Positions 14,541 to 22,416 of a DNA stretch of 64,000 nucleotides are shown one piece after another; position 1 is the first letter of the stretch, and each line of letters starts with the position of its first letter. The position numbers and the translations under genes were made by a program. The stretch comes from JAIEPW01 sp964471915 (GTDB lineage: Bacteria > Acidobacteriota > Terriglobia > Bryobacterales > Bryobacteraceae). The stretch is taken from the NCBI GenBank assembly GCA_964471915.1, contig CAYYID010000010.1, positions 1 through 64,000 on the forward strand. Reading direction: 5' to 3'. The notes under the pieces are model-generated. The model did not search any database. It saw nothing but the letters and a program-made list of their open reading frames with translations, and was not told where the DNA came from.

Positions 14541-17500
14541 TCAGAACACGATCTTCGCGGCGATCTGGATGACGCGCCAGCTTTCGCCGTTCTGGTTCGT
14601 GGTGGCCGAGCTCGCCGTCGAGAGCGTTACGCAGCACGCCTGGCCGAAAACGTTGGACAGGATGCTGGGGCTGCCGACCGAAGCGTCGCGCGGATTGCGG
14701 AAGTTCGGGTGGTTCAGCGCGTTGAACGCCTCACCGCGGATCACGAACTTCACCTTCTCGGTGATCTGCACGGACTTGGAGACCGACATGTCGATGTTCC
14801 AGAACTTCGGACCCTGGAACAGGTTGCGTCCGAAACCGACGTTGCCGGCGCCGGGGTTCGCGAAGCCGCTGGCATCCGGGAACAACACCGGCCCGATGAC
14901 GCCGGCCTTCGACTGCAACTCCGACTTCGGCAGTTCGCCCACGGCGACGGCGCGGGACTGGGACGAGAAGTTGTGCGTCAGCACGCCGGAACGGACGTTG
15001 AACGGTTCGCCCGACTGGAACGTGTAAATCGCGTTCATGCTCCACCCGCCGATCAGGTGATTGACGAATGTGGGCGCGCCGCTCGCGAACTTCTTGCCCT
15101 TGCCGAAGGGGAGTTCGTAGATGCCCGAGATGTTGAGCACGTGCCGCTGGTCGAAGTCGCTGCGTGCCCGTTCGAGCGGCAGGTTCCAGGAGTCGACCGG
15201 CGTGCGGGCCGCCGTCTGGCCGAGGCCGCCGCCGGAGGTGGCGCCCACCGGATCGATGGACTGGTTGTCGATCGACTTGCCGAGGGTGTAAGCGCCGGTC
15301 ACCAGGAGGCCCGCAGCGTCGAAGCGCCGCCGGAAGGTGAACTGCGCCGCGTGGTAGTAGCTGTCGCCCGCGTTGTCGATGTAGGTAATGCGGTCGAACT
15401 GCAGGTTCGGCCGCAACGCGAGCGCGCGGGAGGTGTTCGCGTCGATCTGATCGGCGCGGCCGGCGAAGTTGCCGGCGGCGTTCTGCTGCAGATCGGTGAC
15501 GGTCTGCGTCCCGTTGACGAAGGCGCTGGTCAGCGTTCCGGAGGCCACCAGCGGCACGATGCCGCCGCAGCGCGCGCCGGCCGCCGTGGTGCCGTCGGGA
15601 CGGCAGCCGGCGGTCGCCACGTTGGCCTGCATCACCCGGAACGACTCCAGGATCCGCGAATTCGCGGTGATCTGGTTCACGTCCCGCGTGTAGAACAGCC
15701 GCGTGCCGCGGCGTCCGACGTAGCCCGCGCTGACGACGAAGCCCGCGGGCAACTCCCGCTGGATGGTCAGGTTCCACATGTGCGTAGTGGGGACTTTGAG
15801 GTTGGCGTCGAACACCGTGATGCTCGGCGCGTTCTGACGCGTCTGCACCGGCGGCGACAGGAACGACGACGGCTTGAACGTCGGCGGCGGCAGTTCCCGC
15901 AGGAAGCCCTCCGAGATTCGCCGGTCCGGCGCCGCGGTGCAACCCGGCGTCGTCGCGCCGCCCGGCGTCGAGGAGCACGTGCCCCGCAACCCCGGCACGC
16001 TATTCGCCACGGCCGTCACCTGGAACGTCGAGATGGTGTCGAACGCCATACCGTAGCCGCCCCGGATCACCGTCTTCTGGCTGCCGAACGGCTGCCAGGC
16101 GAATCCGAACCGCGGCGCCAGCAGGTTCCGGTTGCTGCGGCTCACCCAGCCGTCCTCCTGCCGGTAGGTCACCAGGCCCTGCGACCCCAGGATGTCCTTG
16201 TCGGGGCGATAGACGCGGTCGTACTTCTCGTTCGGCGGCGGGTTCATTTCCCACCGCAGCCCGTAGCTGAGGGTCAGGTCCTTCCGGATCTTCCATTCGT
16301 CCTGCAGGAACAGGTTGTACTGGTTCGCGCGGGTGGAGGCGTACCACAACGTCACGCCGTCGCCCGAGCGATACGGCAGGAAGCTGTCGCTCTTCAGGTC
16401 GCCCACGTAGCTCTGACTGATCTGCGCCGGAATGCCCATCAGGATGTTCAGGTAGCTGTTCAGCCGGTTCAGATCATTGGCGGAAATGCCCGGCCGCCCC
16501 GCGGCGGACAGCGCCGGTGTATTGAAGCCCACCGGCGGCCGCGTGGTCCGCGAGAAGTTGACGTTGGGCGTCAGGTTGCTGGTGCCGAGCAGCCCGCGCT
16601 GGTCGTTGTGCTGGTAGAAGCGCATGTTCACACCGAACTTGAACACGTGCGCGCCCTTTACGTAAGTGGTGTTGTTGACCAGTTGCGGCGTGTTCAGCGC
16701 CCGGAACGTGCGCGGCGTGTTGATGTAGTGGCTGTCCACGAAGTCGAAGGTCCAGGGCGGCGTGTTGGGGAACTCCGGGTTGGCTTCGCCCTGCGAGAAG
16801 AAGAACGTGAACCGGGAGTAGCCGAGCGTCAGTTCATTGATCAGCCGCGGCGTCAGCGTGCTCCGGAGACCGATGGCGGCGTTCTTCGCCGGACGGAACA
16901 CCTCGCCGAGCGGCGGGAAGCCGGGGAATACGACCGGACGGCTGTTGAGGGGATCCCCTCCGAGCGTGTTCTGGTCCGCCTGGATCCAGCGTCCGAACAG
17001 GGAATGCTTGTCGTTGATGGTGTGGTCCACGCGGATCAGCCAATGGGGTCCCCGCACCTGCGTCGGCGTGTTCCACACGTAGTTGCCCGCGTTGAGCCCG
17101 TCGCCGGCCGAGTAGGCGTTCGGTCCCGGATAGCTGCGGAACAGGTTCGCGATCGTCCGGTCCGCGCCGATGCCCCGTGGATCCGCCCCGAACATGTTGA
17201 ACGTCGCGATGCAGTTGACATCGGTAGCACCCGCGCAGTTCCGCAGTCCGGGCAGCAGCGCTCCGTTTCCCGAGTTGATCAGCAGCGGCGTGTTCTGGGT
17301 GATCCGCTGGCCGTTGAAAGTGAACGGCACGTTCGGATCCAGTTGCACGTAACGGAACTGGCCGCTGCGCAGCGCCTCCGGCGTGAAGACGTCCACCGAG
17401 CCGAACACCTTGTCGATCGGGTCCGAGAAGTTTACTTTCTGGCCCTGCCAGCTTCCGAAAACGAAGGTCTTGTTCTTCTTGATGGGGCCGCCGAGTTCGA

Positions 17501-18332
17501 AGCCGTACTGGTTCAGCTTCAACTCCGGCCGCTTCTGGCCTTGGGCGTTCAGGTAGAACTCGTTCGAATTGAAGGCCGTGTTGCGGTTGAAGTAGAACGC
17601 CGTGCCGCGGATCTGGTTGGTGCCGCCGCGCGTTGCGATCGCCACGTTCGCGCCCGAGTTCCGGCCTTCTTCGGCCGACGGGTTCTGCGTGGTCACCTTG
17701 AACTCCTGCACGTTGTCGGGGTTCAGCCGGAAGATGTTCAACGTTGGATTCGGGTTCGAGCTCTCGTTGGCTTCGATGCCGTCGATGGTGACGTTCGCCG
17801 CCGCCGACCGCGCTCCGTTGACGTTGACCGTATTGCCGGAGCGCTGCACCACGCCCGGCTCGTAGCTCAGCAGCGTCAGCGGGTTGCGGCCGTTCAGCGG
17901 CAACTCCACGATCGCCTTCCGCTCCACCACGTTGCCGATCACGGCGTTGTTGGTCTGCAGTTGCTGCGCGCTGGCCTCCACCTGCACGGTCTCCGCGGCC
18001 CCGCCGACCTCCAGCCGGATGTCGGCCACCAGCGGTGTGTTGACCAGGATGGTATTGCCAGTGCGCGAGTATTTCTTGAAGCCCTGCATCTCGACCGTGA
18101 TGGTGTAAGTGCCCACGTTGAGGGACGGGAAGGCATAGATCCCGGCCTCCGTGGTCACCTGCTTGAATGAAACGCCGGTAGCTTCGTTGACCGCGGTCAC
18201 CGTAGCGCCGGGCACCACCGCACCCGTGGAATCGGAAACCGTGCCGGAGATCTGCGAGGTCGAGGTCTGCGCCAGGGAAAGCGCGGCCGTCAGAACCGCC
18301 AGGATGGCAGTCCGCCACATGTTGTGCATCAT
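14541..18332 (-). CDS. Oar-like TonB-dependent receptor with carboxypeptidase-regulatory domain (1)
   Basis: 1263 residues from ATG 18332. Signal peptide about 1-23 ending AQ-TSTS. An N-terminal carboxypeptidase-regulatory-like beta sandwich (about 25-110: ISGTVSDSTGAVVPGATVTAV...) precedes a plug domain (about 120-250, with NGRNPLTLLSYEPGV and VNVNGARSAAANVTIDGIEANE) and a large outer-membrane barrel. The protein ends in Phe, as barrel proteins do. This class is greatly expanded in Acidobacteriota and is presumed to import or bind large ligands. The ligand is unknown. A strong terminator follows. The gene is divergent from the membrane glycosyltransferase pair. Confidence 0.93.
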   Translation of the reverse strand: MMHNMWRTAILAVLTAALSLAQTSTSQISGTVSDSTGAVVPGATVTAVNEATGVSFKQVTTEAGIYAFPSLNVGTYTITVEMQGFKKYSRTGNTILVNTPLVADIRLEVGGAAETVQVEASAQQLQTNNAVIGNVVERKAIVELPLNGRNPLTLLSYEPGVVQRSGNTVNVNGARSAAANVTIDGIEANESSNPNPTLNIFRLNPDNVQEFKVTTQNPSAEEGRNSGANVAIATRGGTNQIRGTAFYFNRNTAFNSNEFYLNAQGQKRPELKLNQYGFELGGPIKKNKTFVFGSWQGQKVNFSDPIDKVFGSVDVFTPEALRSGQFRYVQLDPNVPFTFNGQRITQNTPLLINSGNGALLPGLRNCAGATDVNCIATFNMFGADPRGIGADRTIANLFRSYPGPNAYSAGDGLNAGNYVWNTPTQVRGPHWLIRVDHTINDKHSLFGRWIQADQNTLGGDPLNSRPVVFPGFPPLGEVFRPAKNAAIGLRSTLTPRLINELTLGYSRFTFFFSQGEANPEFPNTPPWTFDFVDSHYINTPRTFRALNTPQLVNNTTYVKGAHVFKFGVNMRFYQHNDQRGLLGTSNLTPNVNFSRTTRPPVGFNTPALSAAGRPGISANDLNRLNSYLNILMGIPAQISQSYVGDLKSDSFLPYRSGDGVTLWYASTRANQYNLFLQDEWKIRKDLTLSYGLRWEMNPPPNEKYDRVYRPDKDILGSQGLVTYRQEDGWVSRSNRNLLAPRFGFAWQPFGSQKTVIRGGYGMAFDTISTFQVTAVANSVPGLRGTCSSTPGGATTPGCTAAPDRRISEGFLRELPPPTFKPSSFLSPPVQTRQNAPSITVFDANLKVPTTHMWNLTIQRELPAGFVVSAGYVGRRGTRLFYTRDVNQITANSRILESFRVMQANVATAGCRPDGTTAAGARCGGIVPLVASGTLTSAFVNGTQTVTDLQQNAAGNFAGRADQIDANTSRALALRPNLQFDRITYIDNAGDSYYHAAQFTFRRRFDAAGLLVTGAYTLGKSIDNQSIDPVGATSGGGLGQTAARTPVDSWNLPLERARSDFDQRHVLNISGIYELPFGKGKKFASGAPTFVNHLIGGWSMNAIYTFQSGEPFNVRSGVLTHNFSSQSRAVAVGELPKSELQSKAGVIGPVLFPDASGFANPGAGNVGFGRNLFQGPKFWNIDMSVSKSVQITEKVKFVIRGEAFNALNHPNFRNPRDASVGSPSILSNVFGQACCVTLSTASSATTNQNGESWRVIQIAAKIVF

Positions 18333-18458
18333 ATTCACCCCTTCGAGCAAGAAGCCGCCGGGCCACAGCATGCCCGTCAGCGTTTCACTCAGATTACGCC
18401 TTTCGTAACCAAAGTTCAATGCGTTCTACCGCTATCTGAGATACTGTCCCTGTCCGGC

Positions 18459-18878
18459 ATGTCTTCTTTCCCCGTCAAGCTCATCCTGCTCGCGGTTTCG
18501 CTGCTGAGCGTCGTGGCCGCCTTCCAGTCCTATTCGATCGCCCAGGGGCTGCGCCGTCAGGGCACCGATCCCTATGGACTGGAGCGCACCGCCACGCGCA
18601 TGGCGCCGGTCCTGACGCGAGTGCCCGCCAACGCCGTGGTCGGGTACCTGAGCGACCTGCCGCCGGAGCACGCCGCGGCGACGCCGGCCTTTCTCACGGC
18701 GCAGTACGTCCTGGCGCCCCGGCAACTGATGCCGCTCGCCAACCGGCTGGACGCCGAGTGGGTGGTGGGCAACTTTAACCAGCCCGCCGATTACGCCGCC
18801 GCCGGCCAGCCGCATGGCCTGGCCGTGGCGGAGGATCTTGGCAACGGCGTGGTCCTGTACCGGAGAGACCGGCCATGA
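18459..18878 (+). CDS. Small single-pass membrane protein, partner of the following glycosyltransferase-like gene
   Basis: 139 residues with one N-terminal membrane helix (about 7-25, KLILLAVSLLSVVAAFQS) and a soluble periplasmic domain containing APVLTRVPANAVVGYLSDLP. No known family recognised. Its stop overlaps the start of the next gene as ATGA, which implies that the two products work together. The start ATG is chosen because the upstream frame runs into the divergent receptor gene. Confidence 0.75.
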   Translation: MSSFPVKLILLAVSLLSVVAAFQSYSIAQGLRRQGTDPYGLERTATRMAPVLTRVPANAVVGYLSDLPPEHAAATPAFLTAQYVLAPRQLMPLANRLDAEWVVGNFNQPADYAAAGQPHGLAVAEDLGNGVVLYRRDRP

Positions 18879-20284
18879 TCGGAGTGCTGGTCATACTTCC
18901 GGCCTGGGCGATGGGCTGGGCGGTGGTGCGACGCCTGCAGGACGGGGCGAATTGGGGTCCGGTGTGGCTGCGCTGGCTCTGGGAACTCTCGGCCGGGTTC
19001 GGCGCCGGCGTGGCGTTGTCGTCGGCGGTGTATTTCGCGGCGCTGTGGATCGGACTGCCGGCCGCGTGGATCGCCCTGGGCTTCGAGATCGTGGCCGGCG
19101 CGGCGTGCTGGTGGACCTGCCCGCCGCCGGCGGCCGCGCCCCCGGACCCCGAGCCGCCCTTCGAATGGAACTGGATCTTGCGGTCCGCGCTGGCACTGGC
19201 GGTGCTATTCCTGGCGCTGAACATCGCCGAGTCCACCGAGTACCAGCGGAACGGCGATTGGGACGCCTGGTCCATCTGGAATTTGCGGGCGAAGTTTCTG
19301 GCGGGCGGCGCGGAGACCTGGCGGCGGGCGGTCTCGCCGGACCTGGCCGGCCGATTGCTGGGCGCCAGCCACCCGGACTATCCGCTGCTGACTTCGGCGT
19401 TCCTGGCGCGGTGCTGGCAACTTGGCGGATCCACCGGGCCGGAGGCTGGGATCGCGCTGGGCGCGCTGTTCTCGCTGGCGGCGCTCGGGGTGCTGGGCGG
19501 CGCATTGGCGCTGCTGCGGTCCGAAACCCTCGCGCTTGCGGGGATGCTCATCTTCGCGGGCAGTGAGCTGTTCGCCTCGCAAGCCGGATCGCAATACGCC
19601 GACCTGCCCCTGGCCTTGTTCCTGACGGCCACGCTCGGGTGCCTTGCCGCGGCCCGGCTTCGGAACTGGCCGGCGGGACTCACCGCCCTGGCGGGGTTGA
19701 TGACTGCAGCGGCGGCCTGGACCAAGAACGAGGGAATCGTCTTCGCGCTGCTGGCGGCGGCGGCGGCGCTCGCGCTGGGCGCGGGACGCCGGATGGCCGC
19801 GTTCGCCGCGGGCGCGGCGCCGGTGCTCGTGCTGGTTGCCGCCTACCGAACCATCCTGATCGCCGGGCTGACCACGAACAGCTTTCCCGCGACCGCGGCG
19901 GACGCGGTCCAGAAGCTCACCGACCTGGGGCGCTGGGGCCAGGTATCCGGAGCCTTCGCCCGCAATCTGTTGGATCTCAGCCACCCATGGGCGCACCCAG
20001 TGCTGCTCTTCGCGGCGCTGGCGTTCGCGCTGCGGTTCGCGAGCTTCGATCGCCGGACGGTCGCCGTGCTGTTGCTGGCCCCCGCCGGTCTGCTGGTCGC
20101 CGACTTCGTGGTGCTGCTACTGACCACGGCGGATCTCGCCTGGCACCTCAGCACCGCGGCTAACCGTTTGTTTTTACAGGTGTTACCGGCGCTGTTGCTG
20201 GGGGCGCTGCTGACCTTGCGCTCGCCCGCAGGCGCGGCTCCCGAGCCGGAGCCGCCGCGCAAGGCCAAGTCCAAGCGAGCCTAG
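18875..20284 (+). CDS. Polytopic membrane protein, GT-C / family 39-like glycosyltransferase
   Basis: 469 residues with about ten to twelve membrane helices and a first large extracytoplasmic loop (about 105-145) holding the acidic motif GDWDAWSIWNL. An Asp/Glu pair after the first helices is typical of GT-C enzymes that transfer sugars from polyprenyl phosphate donors. The C-terminus is a charged Pro/Lys tail (PEPEPPRKAKSKRA). It is coupled to the preceding small membrane protein. The family is inferred from topology and the loop; donor and acceptor are unknown. Confidence 0.7.
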   Translation: MIGVLVILPAWAMGWAVVRRLQDGANWGPVWLRWLWELSAGFGAGVALSSAVYFAALWIGLPAAWIALGFEIVAGAACWWTCPPPAAAPPDPEPPFEWNWILRSALALAVLFLALNIAESTEYQRNGDWDAWSIWNLRAKFLAGGAETWRRAVSPDLAGRLLGASHPDYPLLTSAFLARCWQLGGSTGPEAGIALGALFSLAALGVLGGALALLRSETLALAGMLIFAGSELFASQAGSQYADLPLALFLTATLGCLAAARLRNWPAGLTALAGLMTAAAAWTKNEGIVFALLAAAAALALGAGRRMAAFAAGAAPVLVLVAAYRTILIAGLTTNSFPATAADAVQKLTDLGRWGQVSGAFARNLLDLSHPWAHPVLLFAALAFALRFASFDRRTVAVLLLAPAGLLVADFVVLLLTTADLAWHLSTAANRLFLQVLPALLLGALLTLRSPAGAAPEPEPPRKAKSKRA

Positions 20285-20286
20285 TA

Positions 20287-20997
20287 TTACCGCCGGCCGC
20301 CGCCCATCACGATCCGCAACACGTACCAGAACAGCAGGGCCACCGAGGCGAACAGCGCCAGCGAGGCCGCCACGTGCTGGGCCGGATGGTAGCGGTACAT
20401 GATGTTCGAGGTCTCGTAGAGGATCGAACCGGCCGCGAACAGCACCATCACCGCGGCGAAGATCAATCCCAGGTTGAAGCCGAACAGGATGCTGGCGGCG
20501 ATTACGCCGAGGGCGATGAATCCGCCGACTTTCAGGAAGCTGCCGAGGAAGCTGAAGTCCTTCTTGGTGGTGAACGCCGTATACGTGAGACCGGCGAACA
20601 GCGCGATGGTGATGAAGCCCGCGAGGAAGATGGTCTCGGGACCGCTGATCGCGGCCGCGATGAAGAGCAACGGCATGAAGACGATCGCTTCGGCGACGAC
20701 ATACAAGCCCAGCCCCAGGTACTGGCGCTGCGGCGAAGCGTCACCGGAGGCCCAGCTCTGCGCCAGGTACGAGACGCCCATGAACGCGCCCAGCACGATC
20801 AGCCACGAGTACCGGCTGGTGCCGAGCAACTCCATCACCTTCACCGGGAGTCCGGTGGAGAACAGGACGGCCTCCAGCACCACGAAGGCCATGATGGCGA
20901 ACGCGAGGTGGACATAGGTGTTGCGAATGAACAGGGTGCGCTGTTCGGGGGCGGCTTCCGCGACGGTGTAGCCAGTGGAGTAAGTCTCGGGGTCCAT
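20287..20997 (-). CDS. Bax inhibitor-1 / YccA family membrane protein
   Basis: 236 residues with seven predicted membrane helices and a short cytoplasmic N-terminus (about 1-25). The motif SPQRQYLGLGLYVVAEAI and the FTTKKDFSFLGSFL segment after helix 4-5 are typical of the UPF0005/BI-1 family. Bacterial members include YccA, which modulates FtsH, and BsYetJ, a pH-dependent calcium leak. Convergent with the glycosyltransferase gene two bases away. Confidence 0.88.
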   Translation of the reverse strand: MDPETYSTGYTVAEAAPEQRTLFIRNTYVHLAFAIMAFVVLEAVLFSTGLPVKVMELLGTSRYSWLIVLGAFMGVSYLAQSWASGDASPQRQYLGLGLYVVAEAIVFMPLLFIAAAISGPETIFLAGFITIALFAGLTYTAFTTKKDFSFLGSFLKVGGFIALGVIAASILFGFNLGLIFAAVMVLFAAGSILYETSNIMYRYHPAQHVAASLALFASVALLFWYVLRIVMGGGRR

Positions 20998-21045
20998 GGC
21001 CGTAGATTAGCGGAGTTTCACGTCCAGGGGAAGGGCAATAATCTC

Positions 21046-21405
21046 TTATCTGCCGAACAGCTCGAGCACCAGTCCGGCAATCACCGCCGCTGCCGCGGTC
21101 AACAGGCCTCCCAGCAGCCAGCCGGCGTCCAACTTGACGAGCGCGACGCAGGCGTAGATCAGGCCCGCCAGCAGGATGTAGCGCAAGCCCAGGAAGACGG
21201 CCGCCCGGGGCGGTTCCCTGCCGGGCGCGCCCACGCCATCCACCAGCCGCGCCCACCAGCGGAAGTTCACCACGGAGATGGCGGCGCCGATGGCGAAGCC
21301 TCCCGCGGCGGCGGCTCCGCGCAGCGCCGCTGCGGCGACGATCCCGGCGAGCCCCAGGCCGAGGGCGATCTTCGCCATGCGCTGGATGGAGGAATCGCTG
21401 GTCAT
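21046..21405 (-). CDS. atpI: ATP synthase subunit I (AtpI-like)
   Basis: 119-residue protein with four hydrophobic helices (IALGLGLAGIVAAAALRG, GGFAIGAAISVVNFRWW, LRYILLAGLIYACVALV, LLGGLLTAAAAVIAGLV). The GAAISVVNF segment resembles the glycine helix of the AtpI/UncI family, which helps assemble the F0 c-ring or transports Mg2+. The ATG overlaps the atpZ stop as ATGA. The usual next genes (atpB, atpE) are absent; a BI-1 gene follows instead. Confidence 0.78.
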   Translation of the reverse strand: MTSDSSIQRMAKIALGLGLAGIVAAAALRGAAAAGGFAIGAAISVVNFRWWARLVDGVGAPGREPPRAAVFLGLRYILLAGLIYACVALVKLDAGWLLGGLLTAAAAVIAGLVLELFGR

Positions 21406-21632
21406 GTCCCGTCCTTGCCTGGCTTCTCGTCTTTCGCCAGCTCGCGCAGCACGTTCAGGATGCCGCCGCCGATGCCGACGAGCAGGAACACCAGGGTGAG
21501 GAACCGCGTCCCGAGCCACCGGTCCAGCAGGTAGCCGAGGGCGTAGCCGACGAACGCCGCCGCGGGCAAGAGGAACGCCAGCGAGCTATAGCGCGCGAAC
21601 AGCACCATCCAGTTCTGGGGTTTGCGAGGCAC
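21402..21632 (-). CDS. atpZ: AtpZ-like F0F1 ATPase accessory protein
   Basis: 76 residues from a GTG start, with two membrane helices (about 12-32 and 44-62) joined by the short charged turn LLDRWLGTRF. The pattern GYLLDRWLGT...FLLVGIGGGILNVLRE is typical of the AtpZ/putative F0F1-ATPase subunit family that accompanies atpI. In some bacteria AtpZ-AtpI forms a Ca2+/Mg2+ channel. Only seven to eight bases separate the predicted transcript start from the GTG. Confidence 0.8.
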   Translation of the reverse strand: MPRKPQNWMVLFARYSSLAFLLPAAAFVGYALGYLLDRWLGTRFLTLVFLLVGIGGGILNVLRELAKDEKPGKDGT

Positions 21633-21645
21633 GCCTTCGAGTCCG

Positions 21646-21651
21646 ATTATA
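21646..21651 (-). promoter_or_regulatory. Consensus -10 box upstream of atpZ
   Basis: A perfect TATAAT on the minus strand lies 13 bases before the GTG of atpZ, in the gap after the M50 protease gene. No good -35 hexamer is seen. If used, the mRNA would have a leader of only about seven bases. Confidence 0.45.
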
Positions 21652-21658
21652 GGACCGC

Positions 21659-22360
21659 TCAGACGATCAGTGCGATGACCGCGGCGGTCCACAGCTTGGC
21701 GAACCACGGCCAGAAGACGGTCGAGAGCCCGAACATCGCCATGGGGAAGAACATCCCGAGCGTCTGGCGCGTTTCGAAGAACCAGGCGGCGCTGCGCTGC
21801 GGCAGCACGAACAGCAACATCGAGAAGCCGTCCATCGGCGGCACGGGCAGCAGATTCCAGAGCCCGAGCATGAGGTTCTGCGAGAAAAACACGGACAGCA
21901 GGACGGCGGCGCCGTCGGCGGTCCCGGAGCCCTCGACGATCCGCCAGAACGAAGAACTCTCGCCGAACCGGAACGCCTGCGCGGCAATGCCGGCTTTCAT
22001 CCCCAGCCCCGCCAGCAGCACCAGGAGGAAGTTCGCCGCCGGACCTGCCATCGCCATCACGCCCGCCCGCCGCGGGTTGCGCAGCGCCCACAGCGGATCG
22101 AAGGGCGCGCTGGCGTAGCCGAAGACGCCGAAGCTGCGGCCCTGCATGGCGATCAGCAGGCTCACCACCGGCAAGAGGCCGAGCCCCAGCGGCTCCTGCT
22201 GGATGTGCGGGAAGGGACTGAGGGATACCTGGCCGTTGTGGTAGGCGGTCGGGTCCCCCAGCAGCCGCGCGGCCAGCGCGTGCGCCGCCTCGTGGCAAAC
22301 CGTGGAGAACAGAAACACGAAGTAGGCAACGATCGCCAGAAACGCGGTGTCCGGGTCCAC
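21659..22360 (-). CDS. M50 / site-2 protease-like membrane metalloprotease
   Basis: 233 residues, about six membrane helices. Zinc-binding HEAAH (H23, E24, H27) sits in the first helix and the third ligand is in NLLPVPPMDG. Both are diagnostic of the rhomboid-distinct S2P/M50B family, which cleaves membrane proteins. There is no PDZ domain, so this is a short SREBP-protease-like form. No substrate, such as an anti-sigma factor, is adjacent. The gene precedes atpZ by 26 bases and is divergent from the TPR gene that follows. Confidence 0.87.
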   Translation of the reverse strand: MDPDTAFLAIVAYFVFLFSTVCHEAAHALAARLLGDPTAYHNGQVSLSPFPHIQQEPLGLGLLPVVSLLIAMQGRSFGVFGYASAPFDPLWALRNPRRAGVMAMAGPAANFLLVLLAGLGMKAGIAAQAFRFGESSSFWRIVEGSGTADGAAVLLSVFFSQNLMLGLWNLLPVPPMDGFSMLLFVLPQRSAAWFFETRQTLGMFFPMAMFGLSTVFWPWFAKLWTAAVIALIV

Positions 22361-22416
22361 GTCTCATGGTAACGGGAGCGGCTGATAAACTGAAAGACCA
22401 GAACAGGAATCTCCGT

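Noticed and set aside
13282..15027. 581-codon plus-strand open frame over the TPR and receptor genes
   Set aside because: It is antisense to two well-supported genes, is rich in Arg/Gln/His as antisense frames in G/C-rich DNA are, and has no domain.
14709..18170. 1153-codon plus-strand open frame inside the first receptor gene
   Set aside because: A mirror of the receptor reading frame, with Arg/Val-rich low-complexity sequence and no start signal.
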